Below are positions 1 to 6,711 of a stretch of 46,772 nucleotides of DNA, piece after piece. The stretch's first letter is position 1; each line of letters opens with the position of its first letter. A model generated the notes under the pieces. It was not told where the DNA came from. It ran no database searches and saw nothing but the letters and a program-made list of their open reading frames with translations. The translations under genes were made by a program, and so were the position numbers. The stretch comes from JAKCDU01 sp035551615. GTDB taxonomy: Bacteria; Actinomycetota; Acidimicrobiia; Acidimicrobiales; Palsa-688. The stretch lies in NCBI GenBank assembly GCA_035551615.1, contig DASZNC010000078.1:1-46772 (forward strand). The letters run 5' to 3'.

Positions 1-2
1 AG

Positions 3-506
3 TCCGAGAGTCGCCGCAACACCAAGGTGTGGTTCGAAGCCATGGCCGTCGTCATGAACACCCCCGAGTTGCGGGACGAGCATCTGCGCCACCGGGGTCG
101 CAGCCGCGAGGTGATGAAGGAGGCCATTCTCCGCGAGCTGCAGGTGAACCGTCCGGGCGATGACGTCGAGGCCCGGGCCGACACCCTCACCGCGCTCGTG
201 TCGACCGTCAGGTCGGGCCTGAGCATCGACCGCCTCCTCGGGTCGGCCGGCGTGTCGCGGACCGACGAGATGTTGGCTCTGATCGACGACGTGCTGCACG
301 CCTCTCTCGGTGGAGAGCCCACTGCGGCCACCTCCTCTGTAAAGGCGACCGCGAGAAAGGCGCCCGCCACCGGTGAGGCGGCCGGTGCCGGCAAAGCGAC
401 CGCGGCCGGCAAGGCGACCGGGGCCGGGAAGGCGACCGGGGCAGGTAAGGCGGCCGCCGCCGGTAAAGCGACCAAGCGGACGGTCAAGGCGGTCGCCGCC
501 AAGTAG
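3..506 (+). CDS. TetR-family-like regulator, C-terminal part with H1-like tail (5' truncated by window)
   Basis: The reading frame is already open at base 3, so the N-terminal DNA-binding helices lie outside the window and the GTG at 27 is not the true start. What remains is a helical region (about residues 1-105 of the fragment, including VWFEAMAVVMNTPELR) that looks like the ligand-binding domain of a TetR regulator. It is followed by a Lys/Ala/Gly-rich tail of about 60 residues built of GKAT(A/G)A hexapeptides and ending KRTVKAVAAK. Such basic tails occur in histone-H1-like and mycobacterial nucleoid proteins and are unusual on TetR proteins. The stop codon is 40 bases before an acyl-CoA dehydrogenase gene, so local control of that operon is plausible. 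The TetR assignment rests only on the C-terminal half and on context. Confidence 0.6.
   Translation, partial: SESRRNTKVWFEAMAVVMNTPELRDEHLRHRGRSREVMKEAILRELQVNRPGDDVEARADTLTALVSTVRSGLSIDRLLGSAGVSRTDEMLALIDDVLHASLGGEPTAATSSVKATARKAPATGEAAGAGKATAAGKATGAGKATGAGKAAAAGKATKRTVKAVAAK
390..473 (+). repeat. 18-bp tandem repeat encoding GKAT(A/G)A units
   Basis: Four full 18-base copies (390, 408, 426, 444) and a partial fifth (462) encode Gly-Lys-Ala-Thr/Ala-(Ala/Gly)-Ala. Synonymous differences between copies show the protein pattern is maintained rather than freshly duplicated. The repeat forms the basic tail of the upstream regulator. Confidence 0.85.
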
Positions 507-546
507 TGCTAAGCACTTGACTAATGCAATCGCCTAATATCTCGGC
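505..546 (+). promoter_or_regulatory. Leaderless promoter and short inverted repeat upstream of acyl-CoA dehydrogenase
   Basis: TAATAT (535-540) is followed by exactly six bases and then the ATG at 547, with no Shine-Dalgarno sequence; this is the geometry of a leaderless actinobacterial transcript. The perfect inverted repeat AGTGC-TAA-GCACT (505-517) overlaps the stop codon of the regulator and runs into TTGACTA (517-523). The TGACTA half-site recurs in the palindrome at 5005-5018. The IR is a plausible operator for the adjacent TetR-like protein, but it is short. Confidence 0.5.
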
Positions 547-1689
547 ATGAACGCTGGGCAGGAAGAACTTAGGGCGGCGGTCAGGGACTTCGTGCAGAAG
601 GAACTCCCGCCCGGAACGTCGCGTCACCACGACGCCGAGGAGACGTTCCCGCTCGACAAGTACCTACGCTTTGCCGAGATGGGATACCTGGGGATCGGCA
701 TACCCGAGGAGTACGGCGGACGGGGCGGCGGATTCGTCGACCTGGCCATCATGCTCGAGGAACTGGCCCAAGGGATGATGTCGTTCGCTCTGATGGTCTT
801 CCGGTCGGCCGTCCACGGCGCCCAGACCCTGCTGCGCCTGGACGATGACAAGGCGGAGGAGCAACGGAAGTACTTCCTGCCGAAGATCGTCGAGGGCAGT
901 GCCCGCTTCTCACTCAGCCTGTCCGAATACGGGGCCGGTTCGGACGCCGCCGGGATTCAGTTGCGGGCCGACCGTGACGGCGACGACTTCGTGCTCAACG
1001 GCCAGAAGCACTGGAGCTCCGCCCTCGACGTGGCCACCCACATCATCGTGGTCGCCCGCACCGATCAGGAAGCCCGCCACCGCGGGGTCAGCATCTTCCT
1101 CGTGCCCTCTGACCACCCGGGGCTGACCAAGACCCGCCTCCACGCCTTGGGCGACCGGGCGTCGGGCACCTGGGACGTGGAGTACCGAGATGTGCGGGTG
1201 CCGGCCACGGACATGCTGGGCTCCCTCAACGCCGGGTGGCTGGTCCTGATGGCCGACCTGGAGAAGGAGCGGTTGTGCCAGTGCGCCTACTCGGCCGGAG
1301 GGTCGCGCGCCGTGCTCGACCGGGCCATCGAGTACGCCAGGAGCCGGGAGCAGTTCGGGCAGCCGATCGGTTCGTTCCAGGTGATCCAGCACAAGCTGGC
1401 CGACATGGCGACCGAGGCCCACATCGGGCGGTTGATGCTCTACGACCTGGCCCAGCGGATCGACCGGGGCGAGCGGTGCGATCTGGAGGCTTCGATGGCC
1501 AAGCTGTACTGCACCGAGATGTACTACCGGGTGGCCGACAACGCCCTGCAGATTCACGGAGGACAGGGATACATGATGGACTCGGACATGCAGCTGCACC
1601 TGCGCGACGCCCGTCTGTTGAAGATCGGTGGTGGCACCGTCGAGGTCATGCGCAACATCATCGCCAAGCGGTTGGGACTGCCGGCCTGA
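547..1689 (+). CDS. Acyl-CoA dehydrogenase
   Basis: A 380-residue flavoenzyme of the usual acyl-CoA dehydrogenase length; it introduces an alpha,beta double bond into an acyl-CoA, passing electrons to FAD/ETF. Visible family signatures are the middle-domain stretch LSEYGAGSDAAG (about 119-130), the C-terminal helices with YARSREQFGQPIGSFQ, NALQIHGGQGYM, and GGGTVEVMRNIIA with a Glu (about residue 366) in the catalytic/flavin loop position. The start is the ATG directly after a TAATAT box. It is followed after one base by the CitE-like gene and then a CoA-transferase, so the three are probably one operon. The acyl substrate cannot be read from sequence. Confidence 0.9.
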   Translation: MNAGQEELRAAVRDFVQKELPPGTSRHHDAEETFPLDKYLRFAEMGYLGIGIPEEYGGRGGGFVDLAIMLEELAQGMMSFALMVFRSAVHGAQTLLRLDDDKAEEQRKYFLPKIVEGSARFSLSLSEYGAGSDAAGIQLRADRDGDDFVLNGQKHWSSALDVATHIIVVARTDQEARHRGVSIFLVPSDHPGLTKTRLHALGDRASGTWDVEYRDVRVPATDMLGSLNAGWLVLMADLEKERLCQCAYSAGGSRAVLDRAIEYARSREQFGQPIGSFQVIQHKLADMATEAHIGRLMLYDLAQRIDRGERCDLEASMAKLYCTEMYYRVADNALQIHGGQGYMMDSDMQLHLRDARLLKIGGGTVEVMRNIIAKRLGLPA

Positions 1690-1690
1690 G

Positions 1691-2578
1691 ATGAACCCGT
1701 ACCGTTCCTACCTGTTCGTGCCCGCTCACAAGGCGGGCTGGGCGGCCAAGGGCGCCAACGCCGGCGCCGACGCCCTCATCCTCGATCTCGAGGACGCGGT
1801 GCCACCGGACGCCAAGGCCCAGGCCCGGGAGATGATCCCGCAGGCGATCGCCGAAGCACGTGCCATCAAGCGTGACATCGGCATCGTGGTCCGGGTGAAC
1901 CACTGGTCGGCCGCGGAAGCAGCCCTCGACTACGACACAGTGGTGCGTTACCAGGTCGACGCCGTGATGGTGCCGAAGATCGAGAGGGCGGTCGAGCTCG
2001 AGCGCATCGATGCCCTGCTCGAGTACGCCGAGCGGCTCGCCGGCCGGGCCACCCCGATCGAAGTGGTGGCCACCCTCGAGACGGCGCGCGGAGTGGTGGA
2101 GCGCGACGCCATTGCCCGCGCCCCCCGGGTCGGCGCCGTCCTGGCGTCGACCGCTCGCGGCGCCGACATCGCCCGCTCGGTCGGATTCACCTGGACGCCC
2201 GGGGGAACGGAGACCCTGTATCTGCGCAGCGGCGTGGTCCTCGCCGCCCGGGCCGTACCCAACTGCCATCCGATAGTGGGCCTGTGGCAGGAGATCAAGG
2301 ATCTGGAGGGTCTGGAGGCGCATGCCCGGGCCAACCGCGGTCTCGGCTTCCTCGGCGAGGTGCTGATCCACCCCAGCCATATCGAGACGGTGAACCGGGT
2401 GTACTCGCCGGACGAGGCCCAGGTGCAGTATTACCGGGCCCTGATCGCCGCCTACGAGGAGGCCGTGAGCGACGGCCGGGGGGCGGCGGTGTACGAGGGA
2501 GAACACATCGATCTGGCCCATGTCGCCACCGCCCGCGAGTTCGTCGCCTTCGCCGAGCGCATCACGGCCGGGGCCTGA
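1691..2578 (+). CDS. HpcH/HpaI aldolase / citrate lyase beta-subunit-like (CitE) protein
   Basis: A 295-residue TIM-barrel protein of the CitE family, which cleaves or forms C-C bonds in malyl-, citramalyl- or related CoA esters with Mg2+. The N-terminus RSYLFVPAHKAGW and the GADALILDLEDAVPP segment (about 30-45) are typical, as are the mid-barrel EVVATLETARG and the C-terminal GEVLIHPSHI. No citrate lyase alpha or gamma genes are nearby, so it is a stand-alone CitE-like lyase. An open frame continues upstream to 1628, but the ATG at 1691, one base after the dehydrogenase stop, starts the conserved protein. With acyl-CoA dehydrogenase before and CoA-transferase after, the set resembles branched dicarboxylate (itaconate/citramalate-type) or leucine-type CoA degradation; this is inference. 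Confidence 0.85.
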   Translation: MNPYRSYLFVPAHKAGWAAKGANAGADALILDLEDAVPPDAKAQAREMIPQAIAEARAIKRDIGIVVRVNHWSAAEAALDYDTVVRYQVDAVMVPKIERAVELERIDALLEYAERLAGRATPIEVVATLETARGVVERDAIARAPRVGAVLASTARGADIARSVGFTWTPGGTETLYLRSGVVLAARAVPNCHPIVGLWQEIKDLEGLEAHARANRGLGFLGEVLIHPSHIETVNRVYSPDEAQVQYYRALIAAYEEAVSDGRGAAVYEGEHIDLAHVATAREFVAFAERITAGA

Positions 2579-2584
2579 TACCCG

Positions 2585-3796
2585 GTGGACGTCCTCGAAG
2601 GAGTGAAGGTCCTGGACTTCACCCGGGTCATGGCCGGCCCGTACTGCACCGAGGTCCTGGCCGACTTCGGCGCCGATGTGATCAAGATCGAGAGCCTGCC
2701 CGATGGCGACGGGGGACGTCAGTTCGGTGTCGACTACATAGGCGATCAGACGACCGTGTTCCTGATGTGGAATCGGGGCAAGCGCAGCCTGGCCCTCGAT
2801 CTGCGCCGGCCCGATGCGCTGGCCGCCGTGCACCGCCTGGTCGAGGACGCCGACGTGGTCGTCGAGAACTACCGGCCAGGGGTGGCCGATCAGATCGGCA
2901 TCGGCTACGAACAGCTCTCAGCGATCAACCCCCGGCTCGTGTACTGCTCGATTTCCGCGTTCGGTTCGTCGGGACCGTTGGCCTCGCTGCCCGGCACCGA
3001 TCCGGTGGTGCAGGCGGCATCGGGAATAATGTCGGTGACCGGCGAGCCGCACGGCGCGCCGTGCATGGTGGGCGTCCCGGTGGCCGATTTCACCGGCGCC
3101 ATGCTCGGGGTCCAAGGCGTACTACTGGCCCTGCTGGCCCGGGAGCGGACGGGTCGGGGCCAACGGGTGGACGTGTCGATGCTGCGGGGCGTCTTGTCGA
3201 TGCTGACCACCCGCCTGGCGTCGTACTGGACGGCGGGCGCCGACCCGGGGCCGAACGGCTCGGCCCACAGCACTCTGGTGCCTTATCAGGTGTTCGAGAC
3301 GACCACGGAGCCGGTGATGGCCGGAGCCTGGCACGAGGACAGTTGGCGGGCGTTCGTCAAGGCGGTCGACCGTCCGGAACTGGCCGCCGATCCCCGGTTC
3401 GCCAGCAACGTCGAGCGGCAGAAGCACCGCGACCTACTGATCCCCCAGATGCGGGAGGAGTTCGCCCGGCGCTCGGCCGACGAGTGGGAGCAGCGGTTTG
3501 CTGCGACCGGTGGCCTGTTCGCCCGGGTCAACACCTTCTCGGGCATCCTCGAGCACCCGCACGTCCAGCAGGCCGGGGTGGTGGAAATGACCGAGCACCC
3601 GACGGTCGGACCGGTCAAGCAGATGACCCCGCCCATCGAGTTGAGTGACACGCCCGGTCGGCTCCATCGGCCGGCCCCGCTCCTCGGCCAGCACACGGCC
3701 GAAATCCTGGGTGAGCACGGATTCTCAGCCGACGCCATCGCCGCTCTGATCGAAGCGGGCACGGCCCTCGACCAGTCCCTGCCGTCAGCTCCCTGA
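2585..3796 (+). CDS. CaiB/BaiF family III CoA-transferase
   Basis: A 403-residue family III CoA-transferase that moves CoA between carboxylic acids. It has the N-terminal VKVLDFTRVMAGPYCTEVLADFGADVIKIE block, NRGKRSLALDL (about 63-73), and the catalytic aspartate in GVPVADFTGA (D168), aligned with Asp169 of formyl-CoA transferase. The C-terminal APLLGQHTAEIL is also conserved. The GTG start lies six bases after the CitE-like stop, so it is probably the last gene of the regulator-dehydrogenase-lyase operon. It ends three bases before the convergent alcohol dehydrogenase gene. The donor and acceptor acids are unknown. Confidence 0.9.
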   Translation: MDVLEGVKVLDFTRVMAGPYCTEVLADFGADVIKIESLPDGDGGRQFGVDYIGDQTTVFLMWNRGKRSLALDLRRPDALAAVHRLVEDADVVVENYRPGVADQIGIGYEQLSAINPRLVYCSISAFGSSGPLASLPGTDPVVQAASGIMSVTGEPHGAPCMVGVPVADFTGAMLGVQGVLLALLARERTGRGQRVDVSMLRGVLSMLTTRLASYWTAGADPGPNGSAHSTLVPYQVFETTTEPVMAGAWHEDSWRAFVKAVDRPELAADPRFASNVERQKHRDLLIPQMREEFARRSADEWEQRFAATGGLFARVNTFSGILEHPHVQQAGVVEMTEHPTVGPVKQMTPPIELSDTPGRLHRPAPLLGQHTAEILGEHGFSADAIAALIEAGTALDQSLPSAP

Positions 3797-3799
3797 CCG

Positions 3800-4933
3800 T
3801 CATCGGTTGGCGACGAAGTCGATGACGCCCCGGATGTTGTTGCCGGCGTGCATGTCTTCGTACGCCTGATTGATCTCGGCGAGGGGATAGGTCCGGGTGA
3901 TTAGCTCGTCGAGCAGCAGCTGGCCGCTCTTGTACATGTCGACGAAAGTAGGGATGGCGCGCGCCGGCGAGCAGCCACCGTAGATGGCGCCCTGGAGGCG
4001 CTTCTGGTACATCGGCAGGGCCACGGTGTTCACCGGTACCAGCTCGTCGGCGCGGCCGTCGCCGGTTGCGGTGACCACCACGGTCCCGGCCTTGCGGATG
4101 GCGTTCAGTGCGCCGCCCATGAGATCACCCTTGTTGATGCCGACCGTGATGATGGCCACGTCCGCGCCTTGCCCGTTGGTCAGCTGGCGGGCCGTATCGG
4201 CGGCATCGTCGAGGGACGTGAAGGTCTGGGTGGCGCCGAAGGTGGCGGCGGCCGGCAGTTTCTTCGGGTCGGTGTCCACCCCCAGAATGTGGGTGGCCGA
4301 GGCGTGGCGGCAGCCCTGCAGGGCGTTGGCGCCGACGCCGCCCAGGCCGATCACGATGACCACATCGCCGGGGGCGACCTGACCGACGTTGACCGCCGAA
4401 CCCCATCCGGTCGGGACGCAGCATCCGAGTAGGCAGGCGGAGGTAAAAGGAACAGACGGGTCGATCCTCACCGCCGACAGTTCCGGCACCACCGTGTACT
4501 CGGAGAAGGTCGAGATCATGGCGACCTGGCCGACATCGGTGCCACCGGCGTGCATCCGGAAGGTGTCGTCGAGTTGCCGGCCCGAGAAGAGCAGGGCGCC
4601 GTTGTCGCACAGGGCCTGCTGGCCGCTGGCGCACCACCGGCAGTGCCCGCAACTGGGGATGAACGTCGTGACCACGTGGTCGCCGACGGCCAGACGGGAT
4701 ACGCCATCGCCCACGGCCTCGATCACACCGGCTCCTTCGTGGCCGGCGCAGGCCGGCAGGTAGGGGAGTGGGAGATCGCCGGTGGCGATGTGGTCGTCGG
4801 AGTGACACAGGCCGGCTGCGCCCATCCGGATCAATATCTCGCCGGCCCTGGGCGGATCGAGCTCTACCTCGGTCACCTCCCATTTGCCGGGCTGGGTGTA
4901 CATGACGGCGGCTTGGCAGCGCACTTCGGACAC
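3800..4933 (-). CDS. Zn-dependent alcohol dehydrogenase, NDMA-dependent (Rxyl_3153-like) type
   Basis: A medium-chain dehydrogenase oxidising a primary or secondary alcohol. Zinc ligands are visible: GLCHSD and GHEGAG (catalytic), PSCGHCRWCASGQQALC (structural C-x2-C-x2-C-x7-C) and LLGCCVPTGWGS; the NAD site is GLGGVG. The stretch SGRQLDDTFRMHAGGTDVGQ followed by TFSEYTVVPE is characteristic of actinobacterial NDMA-dependent alcohol dehydrogenases, which hold a tightly bound nicotinamide and are recycled through mycofactocin. The frame is open to an ATG at 5011, but that would put the start inside the divergent palindrome. An AGGGGGA sequence precedes GTG codons at 4933 and 4924, and the homologous N-terminus (CQAAVMYTQPGKWEV) begins just after. 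It diverges from the P450 operon and probably oxidises its product. Confidence 0.85.
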   Translation of the reverse strand: MSEVRCQAAVMYTQPGKWEVTEVELDPPRAGEILIRMGAAGLCHSDDHIATGDLPLPYLPACAGHEGAGVIEAVGDGVSRLAVGDHVVTTFIPSCGHCRWCASGQQALCDNGALLFSGRQLDDTFRMHAGGTDVGQVAMISTFSEYTVVPELSAVRIDPSVPFTSACLLGCCVPTGWGSAVNVGQVAPGDVVIVIGLGGVGANALQGCRHASATHILGVDTDPKKLPAAATFGATQTFTSLDDAADTARQLTNGQGADVAIITVGINKGDLMGGALNAIRKAGTVVVTATGDGRADELVPVNTVALPMYQKRLQGAIYGGCSPARAIPTFVDMYKSGQLLLDELITRTYPLAEINQAYEDMHAGNNIRGVIDFVANR

Positions 4934-4993
4934 TCCCCCTGAGTTCAGCCCGGACCGGGCGTTCGCCCTAGAATAGCCTAGGACTAGAGTTTC

Positions 4994-5018
4994 GTCATTT
5001 GCCTTAGTCAAATGACTA
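4994..5018. promoter_or_regulatory. Operator-like nested palindromes in divergent promoter region
   Basis: GTCATTTG-CCTTAGT-CAAATGAC (4994-5016) is a perfect inverted repeat with 8-bp arms, and TAGTCA-AA-TGACTA (5005-5018) is a second, overlapping one. They lie between the divergent alcohol dehydrogenase and cupin-P450 operon starts, where a TetR-type repressor could control both. The TTGACTA half-site also occurs at 517-523, upstream of the acyl-CoA dehydrogenase. The binding protein is not identified. Confidence 0.6.
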
Positions 5019-5052
5019 GCATTCGTCTACGAGCGATCAGGAGGTCCCTTCG

Positions 5053-5472
5053 ATGCCGTTTCACCGAACCGATGACCCGGAGTTCTGGAACAACACCCCG
5101 GCCGCCCGGCGGGACTCCCACGACCGGGCGGCGTCGGCCGGCTGGAAGATCTCGATGTATCCGCTGGGCGACGACGCGGCCGATGACGATGCCCCACTGG
5201 CGGTGCTCATGTACATTCCCCCGGGCGGGGTCCTGCCCCGCCACAAGCACGCCTGCCACCGGGTCGAAGTGATGGTCCAGGGGTCGCTCGACATCGGGGA
5301 GGGGCGCACCATGCACCCGGGGGACGTCCACACCTCCGATCCCGACCGGTTCTACGGCCCGCACACGGCCGGGCCGGACGGCAGCCTCACGGTCGAAATC
5401 TTCTCGGCCGCCCGCGGCCTGGTGGGCGAGACACCCGAGGGCGAAGTGACCCGGGCCGTCCCGATCACCTGA
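5053..5472 (+). CDS. Small cupin-domain protein
   Basis: A single-domain cupin of 139 residues. The two cupin motifs are visible: GGVLPRHKHACHRVEVMVQG (two His and a Glu as metal ligands, about 57-76) and HPGDVHTSDP with a further His. The ATG at 5053 has a textbook AGGAGG (5039-5044) eight bases upstream, making it the probable first gene of the operon that continues with the P450 only a few bases later. Cupins of this size act as dioxygenases, isomerases or ligand-binding proteins, and the actual role is not evident. In this context it may act on an early pathway intermediate. Confidence 0.75.
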   Translation: MPFHRTDDPEFWNNTPAARRDSHDRAASAGWKISMYPLGDDAADDDAPLAVLMYIPPGGVLPRHKHACHRVEVMVQGSLDIGEGRTMHPGDVHTSDPDRFYGPHTAGPDGSLTVEIFSAARGLVGETPEGEVTRAVPIT

Positions 5473-5482
5473 GTTGCTCCCG

Positions 5483-6706
5483 GTGACGATAGAAGAGTAC
5501 GAGCACCGCTTCCCCCCGCTGCTGCCGCCGGATGACGTCGTGGCCGCGGCCCATCACCTGCGGACCGTGTGCCCGATCACCCACAGCGAGATCGACGACG
5601 GGTTCTGGGTGGTCAACACCTACGAGGAGTGTCTCGAGGTGCTGCAGGACCCGGGCCGGTTCGCGGTGGGCACGACCGATGGGCGCAGCCCGGTGAAAAT
5701 CCCGCGTGATCGGCCCGGTCTGGTCCGTGGCCTGCGACCTCCGATCGATGTCAACCCGCCGTTGCACCGGCAGTTCCGCAACCTGATCAACCCGTGGTTG
5801 TCACCCCAGGCCCTGGCCGGTCACGAGCCCGGTTTCCGGAGCATCATCGCCTCTCTGATCGACGACTTCGCAGGCGACGGCCGCTGCGACATCGCCGGCC
5901 AACTGGCGAAGGTGTTCCCGGCCCAGCTCACCTTCTCCGAGTTGTTCGGCATCCGCGACGGTGACGAGCTGATCCGGGTGCGGGAGTTGGTGCGCAGTCT
6001 GACCTACGACCTGTACCGGAAGGAGCCGCCCGAGTTGGCCGGCTACCAGAAGGAACTCGATGCCTGGGTCATGGACCTGGTCACCGCCCGTCGCAGCAAG
6101 GATCCGGTCGAGAACCTCCTGGACGCGGTCGCCAACGGCCAGATCGACGGCCGGCCGCTCACCGACGAGGAAGTGGCCGGCACGGTGATGATCCTCATCC
6201 TGGGTGGGTTCAGCACGACGGCGGACGCCACCTGCAACCTGGTGATCCAGCTGATCGAGGATCCCAGCATGCAGGATCGCCTACGGGAGGAACCGACCCT
6301 GATCAAGCCGTTCCTCGAAGAGGTCCTGCGCCTGGAACCGCCGATCACGGCGCGGGCCCGGCGGGCGACCGGCGACGTGGAGTTGCGGGGCATGCCGGTC
6401 GGCAGCCAGGACCGCGTGCTGGTCAACCTCTTCGCCGCCAACCGGGATCCGCAGGAGTTCGACCACCCGGACCAGTTCGACCTCGACCGCCCCCGCAATC
6501 GGCATCTGACCTTCAGTGCCGGTGTACACCGCTGCGTAGGATCGACCATGGCCCGTATGTCGCTGTCGATAATGCTCGAGGAGTTGCTGGCCCGGTTGGG
6601 CGACATCCGTCTGGCGCCGGGCCAGCGGGAGGAACGGGTCTCGTTCAGCGCCGGGGTCTGGCGGGCCGTCGATTACCTGCCGGTCGTCTTCTCGCCCCGG
6701 AGCTGA
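5483..6706 (+). CDS. Cytochrome P450
   Basis: A soluble bacterial P450 of about 407 residues that hydroxylates a substrate using O2 and electrons from a ferredoxin. Signatures: the I-helix ILGGFSTTAD (about 239-248, Gly in place of the usual Ala before Gly), the ExxR of EEVLR (E280/R283), and the heme loop FSAGVHRCVGS with the thiolate Cys at about 351. No ferredoxin or reductase gene is adjacent, so electrons must come from elsewhere in the genome. Start choice is uncertain: TTG at 5474 or GTG at 5483, neither with a clear Shine-Dalgarno, both just after the cupin stop (translational coupling). It is expected to be the entry monooxygenase of the pathway. Confidence 0.92.
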   Translation: MTIEEYEHRFPPLLPPDDVVAAAHHLRTVCPITHSEIDDGFWVVNTYEECLEVLQDPGRFAVGTTDGRSPVKIPRDRPGLVRGLRPPIDVNPPLHRQFRNLINPWLSPQALAGHEPGFRSIIASLIDDFAGDGRCDIAGQLAKVFPAQLTFSELFGIRDGDELIRVRELVRSLTYDLYRKEPPELAGYQKELDAWVMDLVTARRSKDPVENLLDAVANGQIDGRPLTDEEVAGTVMILILGGFSTTADATCNLVIQLIEDPSMQDRLREEPTLIKPFLEEVLRLEPPITARARRATGDVELRGMPVGSQDRVLVNLFAANRDPQEFDHPDQFDLDRPRNRHLTFSAGVHRCVGSTMARMSLSIMLEELLARLGDIRLAPGQREERVSFSAGVWRAVDYLPVVFSPRS

Positions 6707-6711
6707 TACCG

